A DNA stretch of 13,386 bases, taken from Phycisphaerales bacterium UBA1926 (GTDB lineage Bacteria; Planctomycetota; Phycisphaerae; Phycisphaerales; UBA1924). Under the pieces are notes generated by a model. That model searched no databases, was not told the DNA's origin, and was given only the letters and a program-made list of their open reading frames with translations. The stretch covers positions 137,462 through 150,847 of the forward strand of contig DDFO01000026.1 in NCBI GenBank assembly GCA_002337215.1. Reading direction: 5' to 3'. Positions 1 through 6,551 of this stretch are shown piece after piece (position 1 is the stretch's first letter; every line of letters starts with the position of its first letter). The position numbers and the translations under genes were made by a program.

Positions 1-507
1 CGCCCGAGCATGATCGTCGATCTTTTCGCGATTGCGCCTAGCTTGCTCCCGTTCGTCGGGGTTGATCTCCGAGTATTCAGGATCGTGCGCGTCTTTCGGG
101 TCTTCCGGGTTTTCAAGCTGGGACGGTACACGCGCGCATTCGAAGTCATCTCACGCGTCGTTATCAGAACTCGCGAGGAACTGCTCGTGTCGTTGAGCTT
201 CGTGTTGGTCTTGTTGCTTGTCGCCTCGTGCCTGATGCATTACGCGGAGGCCGTCGCGCAGCCGGAACATTTCGGCAGCATCCCAGACGCGATGTGGTGG
301 GCGATCGTGACACTCACGACCGTCGGGTACGGCGATGTGTACCCGGTGACGGGATGGGGCAAACTCATCGCGGGTGTGATGGCGATCCTCGCGATCGGGC
401 TCGTTGGTCTCCCGACGGGCATCCTCGGCGCGGGGTTTGTCGACGAGATGCAGGCGGCGCGGAAGCGGAGGCTGGAGAAATCAGCTACACTTGGATCGAC
501 TTCGTGA
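1..507 (+). CDS. Voltage-gated potassium channel, 3' part (5'-truncated at window edge)
   Basis: The product is an inner-membrane potassium channel of the six-helix (Kv/ion-transport) family. The reading frame is open to base 1, so the N-terminal helices S1-S2 lie outside the window and the Met at position 10 is probably internal. Numbering from that Met, residues 1-15 fit the end of S3. Residues 21-40 are a textbook S4 voltage sensor with a basic residue at every third position (R21, R24, R27, R30, R33, K36, R39). Residues 57-78 form S5, the pore helix is near 92-103, the selectivity filter TVGYGD is at 104-109, and S6 spans about 117-143. A short basic tail follows, with no RCK or cyclic-nucleotide domain. 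The stop lies 23 bases inside the convergent HD-GYP gene. Codon use is less G+C-biased than in the exopolysaccharide genes (several TTG, ATT and CGA codons). The family call is firm; gating behaviour is inferred from S4. Confidence 0.93.
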   Translation, partial: RPSMIVDLFAIAPSLLPFVGVDLRVFRIVRVFRVFRVFKLGRYTRAFEVISRVVIRTREELLVSLSFVLVLLLVASCLMHYAEAVAQPEHFGSIPDAMWWAIVTLTTVGYGDVYPVTGWGKLIAGVMAILAIGLVGLPTGILGAGFVDEMQAARKRRLEKSATLGSTS

Positions 508-1243
508 GCTCGTCGTCGTCCACGCTGCCGTAGCCGGGCAGCTCGGCCCCGTCGTTGAAGTAGTTGAGGATGTAGTCGAGTTTGCCACGGTGGTAGAGGT
601 CCGCGAACAGCTCGACCGAATCGCTGTGGTACTTGGGGCCCTTCGCCTCGATGAGCATCCCGATCGCCTTGTCCCCCGCGTCGTGGCCCACCTCGTGGCG
701 GTAGGGGCGGTGGCTCGTGAGCGCGTCGAACGTGTCGATGACCGCGAAGTCGCGGGCGATCTGCGGGATCTCCGACTCGGTCATGCGGTAGGGGTACCCC
801 GTCCCGTCCATCTTCTCGTGGTGGTAGCGGACGATGTCGAGGATGGTGTCCTCCTCGACATCGAGCGCGATCATGCGCGCGTAGCCGGTCACGGTGTGCT
901 GCTCGATGACCTCGAACTCTTCGGGCGTGAGTGCGCCCGGCTTCTGGAGGATCTCGGCGGGGATGTCGATCTTGCCGACGTCGTGGAGCGCCGCGCCGTG
1001 CGTCGCGAGCAGGAGCTCATCGCCGCGCACGCCGCGCTCCTCGAGCATCGCGCGCAGGTAGAGCACGACGCGCCAGGTGTGCGCGGCCGTCGAGGCGTCC
1101 TTCGCCTCGATCTCGCGGACGAGTTGTTGCACGATCTTCGTGTCCACAGTCTGCCCCGGCGGCCCACCCGGGCCGCGGCTCGGCGTCGTCTCATCGTTGG
1201 AGATCCGATCCCAGCGACCCCAGCCTAAACCCATCCGGCCCAC
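485..1243 (-). CDS. HD-GYP domain protein, probable cyclic-di-GMP phosphodiesterase
   Basis: This is a stand-alone HD-GYP domain of about 252 residues. The family hydrolyses cyclic-di-GMP in the cytoplasm. Visible motifs are HTWR (55-58), the metal-binding HDVGKIDIP (H87, D88, K91), a KPG-L-x-EEF-x-x-x-x-x-H element ending at H116, HHE at 141-143 followed by the GTGYP signature (147-151), and DTFDALTSHRPYR (170-182). All core catalytic elements appear present. No receiver, PAS or GAF domain is attached; residues 1-33 are Gly/Pro-rich and probably disordered. The listed start is a GTG at 1243; an ATG three codons later (1234) is equally possible, and neither has a clear Shine-Dalgarno sequence. 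The gene lies 68 bases downstream of lipA on the same strand, so they may be cotranscribed. Control of the adjacent exopolysaccharide genes through cyclic-di-GMP is plausible but only inferred from proximity. Confidence 0.92.
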   Translation of the reverse strand: MGRMGLGWGRWDRISNDETTPSRGPGGPPGQTVDTKIVQQLVREIEAKDASTAAHTWRVVLYLRAMLEERGVRGDELLLATHGAALHDVGKIDIPAEILQKPGALTPEEFEVIEQHTVTGYARMIALDVEEDTILDIVRYHHEKMDGTGYPYRMTESEIPQIARDFAVIDTFDALTSHRPYRHEVGHDAGDKAIGMLIEAKGPKYHSDSVELFADLYHRGKLDYILNYFNDGAELPGYGSVDDDELTKSIQV

Positions 1244-1311
1244 GAATGATTGCGATTCGGCCTGATTTGCTTTCGCCGGGTCGGTCTGGTCGGGCGCAGT
1301 CGATCAGCGGA

Positions 1312-2436
1312 TCAGGTCACCGAGTCGAGCGTCAGCCCGTCGAACTGCTTGTCGGCGAGATAACTGCTGCGGACCAACGGGCCCGAGAACACGACCTTGA
1401 TCCCCGCGGCCTTGCCCATTGTCTCGAACTGCTTGAAACGGTCTGGGTGCACCCAGCGATCGAGCGGCAGGTGATTGCGGGTGGGCTGGAGATACTGCCC
1501 GATCGTGATGATGTCGCAGGGGTCGCCGCGGCCTGTTCCACCGAGAGCAGGGTCGCGCGGGTCGCGAGGGCCTGTGTGGTCGCCGGTCATGCGCACGAGA
1601 TCGTCGAACAGCTCGATGACCTCGTCGTCGCGCTCGCCGATGCCGACCATGATGCCGGTCTTGGCGACGGCGCCCTGCTCTTTGATCCGACGGAGGACGC
1701 CCATCGTGCGCTCGTAGCGGGCGCTCGGACGGACGGCGGGGTGGCAGCGGCGGACGGTCTCGAGGTTGTGGGCGACGACGTCCGCCCCGGCGTCGATGAC
1801 GCGGTCGATGTCGCCCTGGTCGCCCTTGAAGTCGCCGACGAGCACCTCGAGTTTCATGTCTGGGCAGGCGTCTTTGACCCGGCGGATGGTGTCGGCCCAG
1901 ATCTTCGAGCCCCCGTCGGGCAGGTCGTCGCGGTCCACGCTGGTGATGACGACGAACGTGAGGCCAAGGCCCCGCAGGGACTCGGCAACGCGCTCGGGTT
2001 CGTCCCAGTCGGTGACCGGGGGCTTGCCGGTTTTGACGTTGCAGAAGCCGCAGGCGCGGGTGCAGGTGTCGCCCAGGATCATGATGGTCGCGACGCCGCG
2101 GGCCCAGCACTCCCCCATATTCGGGCAGGCGGCCTCTTCGCAGACGGTGTGGAGCCGGTTGGTGGAGATGTTCTGCTTGGTCTTGCGGTAGCCCTCGCCT
2201 CCGGGGACTTTGGCGCGGAGCCAATCGGGCTTTTTCTTGACGGCGAGTTGCTGCGTCTCGGCGGCCTGGTTATTCAGGATCTGGTCGGTCAGGCTGACCA
2301 AGGGGCGCAGGTTCCGCGCGGGATCGCCCCCCAGAGGTCGGGGGTGGCGCTGCTGCGCGCGGCTGATCGCACCCGGTTCGGGCGGGAGGCCGCGGGCGGT
2401 CTCGTTCGGGGTTGCTGGTGTGGGCTGGGTGGTCAT
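1312..2436 (-). CDS. lipA: Lipoyl synthase (radical SAM)
   Basis: LipA inserts two sulfur atoms at C6 and C8 of octanoyl groups on the E2/H proteins of 2-oxoacid dehydrogenases and the glycine cleavage system. The auxiliary [4Fe-4S] cluster motif C-x4-C-x5-C is at C99, C104 and C110. The radical SAM motif C-x3-C-x2-C is at C125, C129 and C132. The C-terminal RSSYLAD at 356-362 carries the serine that ligates the auxiliary cluster, and TIGQYLQPT (311-319) is a family hallmark. At 374 residues it is longer than the usual ~290-330. This comes from a ~65-residue Pro/Gln-rich N-terminal extension and a ~20-residue Gly/Asp/Pro/Arg-rich insertion at about 286-306. The conserved part begins near residue 68. 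The ATG at 2436 has only a weak ribosome site, so a shorter start (for example a TTG at residue 46) cannot be excluded. It is divergent from the export lipoprotein gene. Confidence 0.96.
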   Translation of the reverse strand: MTTQPTPATPNETARGLPPEPGAISRAQQRHPRPLGGDPARNLRPLVSLTDQILNNQAAETQQLAVKKKPDWLRAKVPGGEGYRKTKQNISTNRLHTVCEEAACPNMGECWARGVATIMILGDTCTRACGFCNVKTGKPPVTDWDEPERVAESLRGLGLTFVVITSVDRDDLPDGGSKIWADTIRRVKDACPDMKLEVLVGDFKGDQGDIDRVIDAGADVVAHNLETVRRCHPAVRPSARYERTMGVLRRIKEQGAVAKTGIMVGIGERDDEVIELFDDLVRMTGDHTGPRDPRDPALGGTGRGDPCDIITIGQYLQPTRNHLPLDRWVHPDRFKQFETMGKAAGIKVVFSGPLVRSSYLADKQFDGLTLDSVT

Positions 2437-2778
2437 GTTGCTCGGAACTGTAGACGGTGCGCGGGCTTAAATTGTTTCGGCGATTGTCTCGTCTCAGACG
2501 TTGGTTTGATGCAGAACGCGGGTTTTGATCGCGTTCGCTCAGTCGCAACGTCCGTTTGGCCGATGCTGGGATGCCGAGATTTCGGACCGTGGCGGGATCT
2601 TCGTGAACCCGGACGGTGTGATCGGCGTTGTAGTGCGGGTGTTGGGGCGCTACCGTCCCCGCCTCTCGCACGGGTTTTAGAGATAGGTGTCCGCCCGCGG
2701 GCGGGCCGAGAAGATACGACGAGATCGGATCGCGGACGGCTTTTCTGCCGCTCGGGTCCGGTCGGGCAGGACCGATCG
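2437..2778. other. Divergent intergenic region between lipA and the polysaccharide export gene
   Basis: This 342-base gap must carry the promoters for lipA (leftward) and for the export lipoprotein (rightward). I see no convincing consensus promoter for either. The only A+T-rich patch is at 2467-2477, within 45 bases of the lipA start, and is a weak candidate for a leftward -10 region. On the rightward side there is an imperfect hairpin at 2633-2671, made of outer stem GTGCG/CGCAC and inner stem GGGGCG/CG(T)CCCC around a CTAC loop. A 14-base palindrome follows at 2691-2704, then a small hairpin at 2733-2760 (CGGAC/GTCCG with an inner GGC/GCC). The AGGA ribosome site lies at 2768-2771. Open reading through this region on the + strand is a by-product of base composition; no coding signal is recognisable. 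Confidence 0.6.
2691..2704. promoter_or_regulatory. Perfect 14-bp G+C palindrome upstream of the export gene
   Basis: CCGCCCGCGGGCGG reads identically on both strands and lies 74 bases before the ATG of the polysaccharide export gene. It could be an operator for a dimeric regulator or part of the structured leader. No known operator is recognised. Such palindromes are easier to get by chance in G+C-rich DNA. Confidence 0.35.
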
Positions 2779-4338
2779 ATGTCACAGACACACGCACGGA
2801 CGGGTCGCCGGATCGCCGCTGTTCTCGGCGGGCTTGGGATGCTCTGGAGCCTGACGGGTTGCCATTGGGACTCGTTTATTGACCCGAGCAAGCTGGGCCG
2901 CTGGGAGGACACCCCCGCGGTGGTCCCGGTGCTCGAGCAGCTCGCCCCGATCGAATCGGACGGGGGCTCGCTCGTCGAGTACACCGACGTTTCGCTCGAG
3001 GACCTCCAGGTCCAGAGCGAGTCGTACGCGATCAGTTCTGCCGACGAGATCCTGCTCGAGGTCTGGGATGTGGTCATCCAGGGCCAGCCCGAGCGGTACG
3101 AGCGCGTCGTGGACCAGAACGGCTACATCGAGGTTCCCCAGCTCGGTCGCGTGTTCGTCGCCGGGCTTACGGAGGAGGGCGCGGCGGACCTGCTGAAGCG
3201 TCGCTTCGGGCAGTTCGTGACCGACCCGCTCGTGTCGGTGAACATCGTGACGCGCCGGGCGCAGTCGTACCACCTCCAGGGCGCCGTCGCGGCGCCGGGT
3301 CGGTACCAGATCCCGAGCTCGGATTATCGCCTGCTCGAGGCGGTCATCGCGGGCGGCGGCGTCGATCCGAACATCTCCAAGTGGGTGAACGTCATCCGCC
3401 AGGTTTCGCTGAGCGATGAGACCGACCCGAACCAGCCCGAGGCGGGCGGCGGATCGAGCAGTGGCCGGGGCGGCGATGAGCGCACACCGCTGACCGACCC
3501 CGGCGGGTCGGACAACCTGATCGATCTGATCGACGACCTGACCGGCGAAGAGGACGGCGGCGGTGCTCCCGGCGTGTTCGGCGAATCGTCCGGCACCGCG
3601 GGCGTGTCGTTCAACAGTTACACCCAGCCGGCGGCGGGCGAGCCCGACCCGGTGATCGACCTGATCGAAGAGGATCGCGCATCGGGGACGACGGTGATCG
3701 CGCCCGAGGGCCCCGCGCGGGCCGCGGGGGGCGGACGCTGGATGTTCCTGAACGGGCAGTGGGTCCGCGGGTTCCCGGAAGACGATCGCCGCGACCTCGG
3801 TCGTCGGGGCGGCGCGACGGGCGGCTCGGGTTCCGAGACCCCATTGGTCACGCAGCGCGTGATCCGCATCCCGGCCGACAAGCTCGTCGCGGGCGATGCC
3901 CGTTTCAACCTCGTGATCCGTCCGGGGGACATCGTCAGTGTTCCCCCGCCGGAGACCGGCAACATCTATCTGGGCGGCGAAGTGAACCGCCCGGGTGTCT
4001 ACCAGCTCCCGGCGGTCGGCCGGCTGACGCTGCACCGTGCCATCACGGCGGCGGGCGGGCTCAGCGGCATCGCGATCCCCGAGCGGGTGGATCTGACCCG
4101 GATGGTCGGGCCGGACCGCCAGGCGACAATCATGCTCGACCTCCGCGCGATCGCGGAGGGCACCCAGCCGGATGTGTTCCTGAAGCCCGACGATCATGTC
4201 AACGTGGGCACGAACTTCTGGGCCCTGCCGCTCGCGGTCATCCGCAACGGCTTCCGGGCGTCGTACGGCTTCGGGTTCCTGCTCGACCGGAACTTTGGTA
4301 ACGACGTCTTCGGCGCGCCCCCGGTCAATATCCGGTGA
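2779..4338 (+). CDS. Polysaccharide export outer-membrane lipoprotein (Wza-like, two SLBB regions, long insertion)
   Basis: This is a predicted outer-membrane lipoprotein of the Wza/polysaccharide-export family, which forms the exit channel for exopolysaccharide. Residues 1-27 are a lipoprotein signal peptide: basic start RTGRR, hydrophobic stretch, and lipobox LTGC with lipidated C28. The export (PES) domain spans about 84-160 and includes a DEILLEVWDVV strand and a YIEVPQLGRV turn. SLBB-type sequence follows at 161-208 (GAVAAPGRYQIP). After an insertion at about 210-358, the fold resumes with a PGDIVSVPP segment (382-391). A second SLBB lies at 396-477 (GGEVNRPGVYQLP). The tail 480-519 is amphipathic, fitting a membrane-spanning helix. 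The insertion is Gly/Asp/Glu-rich with two IDLI repeats and a WMFLNGQW element at 321-328. The start is set by the signal peptide and by AGGA at 2768-2771, seven bases before the ATG. The frame is open far upstream but without coding sense. This is the first gene of the locus. Confidence 0.93.
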   Translation: MSQTHARTGRRIAAVLGGLGMLWSLTGCHWDSFIDPSKLGRWEDTPAVVPVLEQLAPIESDGGSLVEYTDVSLEDLQVQSESYAISSADEILLEVWDVVIQGQPERYERVVDQNGYIEVPQLGRVFVAGLTEEGAADLLKRRFGQFVTDPLVSVNIVTRRAQSYHLQGAVAAPGRYQIPSSDYRLLEAVIAGGGVDPNISKWVNVIRQVSLSDETDPNQPEAGGGSSSGRGGDERTPLTDPGGSDNLIDLIDDLTGEEDGGGAPGVFGESSGTAGVSFNSYTQPAAGEPDPVIDLIEEDRASGTTVIAPEGPARAAGGGRWMFLNGQWVRGFPEDDRRDLGRRGGATGGSGSETPLVTQRVIRIPADKLVAGDARFNLVIRPGDIVSVPPPETGNIYLGGEVNRPGVYQLPAVGRLTLHRAITAAGGLSGIAIPERVDLTRMVGPDRQATIMLDLRAIAEGTQPDVFLKPDDHVNVGTNFWALPLAVIRNGFRASYGFGFLLDRNFGNDVFGAPPVNIR

Positions 4339-4556
4339 TCGGCTGAGGACGGCCTGATCGACACCCGGGCGCCCGCGTGAGGCGCGTCCGGGTTCGGGGA
4401 ACCGGTTTGCGGATCGGTTGCTGAACAGCCCCCCGGGGTCGGGCGTACGAAACGGAACCCCGGTGTGTACCGGGGCTTCCGTGTCCCCTCGCGGCTCGCG
4501 GGCCGGGGGAGGATGCGGAACTGGATCGCGGACTCAAGATTGGTTTATCCACGCCT
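4339..4556 (+). other. Intercistronic gap with two hairpins before the exosortase gene
   Basis: This 218-base gap contains a hairpin at 4388-4405 (GGTTC/GAACC with outer CC/GG, one bulged G). A stronger hairpin lies at 4452-4482: ACGGAA plus CCCCGGT pairs with ACCGGGG and TTCCGT, giving 13 base pairs with one bulged C around a GTGT loop. Neither is followed by a T-run, so they do not look like standard Rho-independent terminators. They may act as attenuators, Rho-linked ends or mRNA stabilisers. No Shine-Dalgarno sequence is visible just before the ATG at 4557. A weak -10-like TTTATC at 4544-4549 sits seven bases before the start codon. Confidence 0.5.
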
Positions 4557-5528
4557 ATGGCATCGAGCGCGGCACAACCCGTCCGGACCCCCTCCGACAC
4601 GTCGGCCCGCGCTGAGGGCGCGTGGCCTGTCGCGACACCCGCGTTCTGGGCCGGTCTCGGGCTGCTGGTGCTCGTGTTCGGGGCGCTGTTCTATCGCTGG
4701 TTCTACCGCCAGGGTGAGCTGAGTTTCGATCGGCTCGACGACTGGGGGCACGCGTTCGTGATCCCGGTGATCAGCGGCTATTTCGTGTGGCGCAACCGTG
4801 ATCGGCTTCACGAGACCGCGCCGTGCGTGTTCTGGCCGGGTCTCGCCCCGTTCCTGCTGGGTATCTGGGCGTACTTCTTCTCGGTGGTGGTGGTGCGGAA
4901 CCACATGGCCGAGGGGTTCAGTGTTCTGCTCGCGTTGTTCGGGCTGACGCTGCTGCTGATGGGCCCCGGCGTGATGCGTTGGCTGTTCCTGCCGATCGGC
5001 TACCTGGTCTTCGGGATCACGCTGGCCGAGAAGATCATGATCGAGATCACCTTCCAGCTCCAGCTCCTCGCGAGCGAGGGCGCGTGGGTGATGCTCGGCG
5101 CGATCGGGCTCTTCAGCGGTTTCGACGTTGATCTGCAGGGCAACACGCTCTACATCCTGCGAGGCGGGGAGACGATCCCGCTGAACGTCGCGGAGGCGTG
5201 CAGCGGGATGCGGATGGTCGTCGCGTTCTACGCGCTGAGCGTGTGGGTCGCGCTGACTTGGAACAAGGAGTGGTGGCAGCGGATCGCGCTGTTCCTGCTC
5301 GCGGGTCCGGTCGCCGTCTTCATGAACATGATCCGCGTCGCGGCGCTCGGCATCGCGTCGCTTTTCGACGCGGATCTCGCGACGGGGCAGGCGCACACGC
5401 TGATCGGCACGCTGCTGCTGATCCCGTCCCTCGGGCTCTACCTCGGGATCTCGTGGATGCTCAACCGGATTATCTCGTCGCCCGATGCCGATGGGGCGAA
5501 GCCCCCGGCGAAGGGAGGCGGCTCGTGA
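4557..5528 (+). CDS. Exosortase/archaeosortase family transpeptidase
   Basis: Exosortases are polytopic inner-membrane cysteine transpeptidases that recognise C-terminal sorting tags (PEP-CTERM and related) on exported proteins, usually in exopolysaccharide producers. The 323-residue product has about eight hydrophobic segments (roughly 30-46, 64-78, 92-113, 121-136, 140-156, 218-234, 242-270, 279-302). The proposed catalytic residues are all present: C215 in the ACSGMR motif, R260 in the NMIR motif, and H280 in the QAHTLIG segment. The N-terminal WGHAFVIPVISGYFVWRNR stretch (63-81) is also typical. No EpsI domain is fused to the C-terminus; that function is encoded by the next gene, which overlaps it by four bases. 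The tail after 307 is a short Ala/Lys/Gly-rich cytoplasmic end. The ATG lacks a Shine-Dalgarno sequence. I cannot assign an Xrt subclass from sequence alone. Confidence 0.95.
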   Translation: MASSAAQPVRTPSDTSARAEGAWPVATPAFWAGLGLLVLVFGALFYRWFYRQGELSFDRLDDWGHAFVIPVISGYFVWRNRDRLHETAPCVFWPGLAPFLLGIWAYFFSVVVVRNHMAEGFSVLLALFGLTLLLMGPGVMRWLFLPIGYLVFGITLAEKIMIEITFQLQLLASEGAWVMLGAIGLFSGFDVDLQGNTLYILRGGETIPLNVAEACSGMRMVVAFYALSVWVALTWNKEWWQRIALFLLAGPVAVFMNMIRVAALGIASLFDADLATGQAHTLIGTLLLIPSLGLYLGISWMLNRIISSPDADGAKPPAKGGGS

Positions 5529-6463
5529 ACAGCAAGACGATCTTCACCCCTGCTTTCTTTGTCGCGTTCCTCGTGCTGCTCGCGAGCGCCGCTGGGTTCA
5601 GCACGCTGATCGAGGCCTACGGGATCCATCTCAAGAAAGAAGCGATCTACCCGCCGGGAGGCCGGCTGATCTCCTCGCTTCCCGCGGAGACGGACTCGTG
5701 GGAGCAGATCGGGGCCGACCAGGTGATGAGCAGCGAGATGCTCGAAGAACTCGGCACCGAGAACACCGTCTCGCGGCGGTACGTGCAGAAGGAATCGACG
5801 ATGGCGCCGGGTCAGAAGACCCCGCACATCATCGACTTCCACGCGGCGTATTACACCGGGATGATCGACACCGTGCCCCATGTTCCGGAGCGGTGCTTCG
5901 TGGGCGGCGGGATGCGCAAGAGCAGCGTCTCGGAGGTGATGGCGCTGCCGATCGTGATGGACGATTGGGTCGAGGATGAGGACGTCCCCGCGAAGTTCCG
6001 CGGGCCGATCGACGCGGTGTACACGGCGCCGACGAGTTGGCAGTACTCGGACCGCAAGGGCTTCCGCGTGCGGATGCCCCGCGGGGCGGGGCCGACCGAT
6101 CCGCTGAAGATGCGGGTCAGCGAGTTCCTGGGGCGCGACGACGACACGGCGGTCTACGCCGGGTATTTCTTCGTCGCCAACGGCGGGACGGTCGCGACGG
6201 CGGAGGGCGTGCGCTCGCTGGCGTTCGATCTGACGAGCGATTACGCGTATTACTTGAAGATCCAGACGACGTGCGTGTCGGTGGGCTCGAAGGGCGAGCA
6301 CGCGGACGTCTCGGCCTCGCTGATCGGGGAGTTGCTCCCGGAGATCATGCGGTGTGTGCCGGACTGGATCGAGGTCGAGCAGGGTGAATATCCCGCGGAC
6401 AACCCTCGGAAAGAGGGCGGGGCTCGGGACACTGGTGTAGGTGGGAATGAGGGCGCGGGCTGA
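5525..6463 (+). CDS. Exosortase-associated EpsI-like protein
   Basis: The 312-residue product starts at a GTG that overlaps the exosortase stop (GTGA), with a strong GGGAGG site at 5513-5518 six bases upstream. Translational coupling is therefore likely. Residues 6-27 form one N-terminal membrane anchor or uncleaved signal, and the remainder is periplasmic. The EpsI family hallmark is a Tyr-rich strand followed by an H-x-P-x-x-C element. Here it appears as HAAYYTGMIDTVPHVPERC ending at C124, with H119 and P121. The usual Trp after the glycine pair is replaced by Met (GGGM, 127-130). A further Cys lies at 250 and one at 277. EpsI proteins accompany exosortases, either fused or as separate genes, and are thought to act in exopolysaccharide or protein sorting; their biochemical activity is not settled. 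The last ~20 residues are Gly-rich and probably disordered. Confidence 0.85.
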   Translation: MNSKTIFTPAFFVAFLVLLASAAGFSTLIEAYGIHLKKEAIYPPGGRLISSLPAETDSWEQIGADQVMSSEMLEELGTENTVSRRYVQKESTMAPGQKTPHIIDFHAAYYTGMIDTVPHVPERCFVGGGMRKSSVSEVMALPIVMDDWVEDEDVPAKFRGPIDAVYTAPTSWQYSDRKGFRVRMPRGAGPTDPLKMRVSEFLGRDDDTAVYAGYFFVANGGTVATAEGVRSLAFDLTSDYAYYLKIQTTCVSVGSKGEHADVSASLIGELLPEIMRCVPDWIEVEQGEYPADNPRKEGGARDTGVGGNEGAG

Positions 6464-6551
6464 TCGGAAGCGGTCGGTACCGGGATTCGGACCACGAGAC
6501 GCGTGGTCGAAAGGCCGGCGGGAACGCCGGCGCGAAGAAAGGGTCATCGAG
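6464..6551 (+). other. Short gap with two adjacent hairpins before the TPR gene
   Basis: Two tandem perfect 7-bp stems fill the centre of this 88-base gap. GACCACG/CGTGGTC (6490-6508) encloses an AGACG loop. GCCGGCG/CGCCGGC (6514-6531) encloses GGAA, a GNRA-type tetraloop. There is no T-run, so a classical terminator is unlikely. Being only 20 bases before the ATG, the second stem could affect translation or protect a processed 5' end. An AAAGGG stretch (6538-6543) lies eight bases before the ATG and is the probable ribosome site. Confidence 0.5.

Noticed and set aside
404..1228. A 274-codon + strand open frame opposite HD-GYP
   Set aside because: The minus strand encodes all HD-GYP motifs; this frame is Val/Arg/Leu-rich shadow sequence.
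2550..2580. Possible sigma-54 promoter in the export gene leader
   Set aside because: A TGGC-like element is present, but the GC at the required spacing is missing.
931..2778. The upstream 616 codons of the open frame that contains the export lipoprotein
   Set aside because: It runs antisense to HD-GYP and lipA and through the intergenic gap. The signal peptide, lipobox and ribosome site place the true start at 2779.
2782..4197. A 471-codon minus-strand open frame opposite the export gene
   Set aside because: Antisense shadow without domain features; the + strand carries a complete Wza-like domain set.
4452..4482. Hairpin as a Rho-independent terminator
   Set aside because: The stem is strong, but it is followed by GTCCCCTCGCGG with no T-run, so a standard intrinsic terminator is not supported.
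4521..4556. Leaderless promoter for the exosortase gene
   Set aside because: A TTTATC hexamer lies seven bases before the ATG, but the corresponding -35 position (CTGGAT region) matches the consensus poorly; too weak to list as a promoter.
6441..6551. Extending the TPR protein upstream to 6441
   Set aside because: The extension is very Arg-rich, overlaps the EpsI gene and both hairpins, and would bury the membrane anchor; 6552 has a ribosome site.
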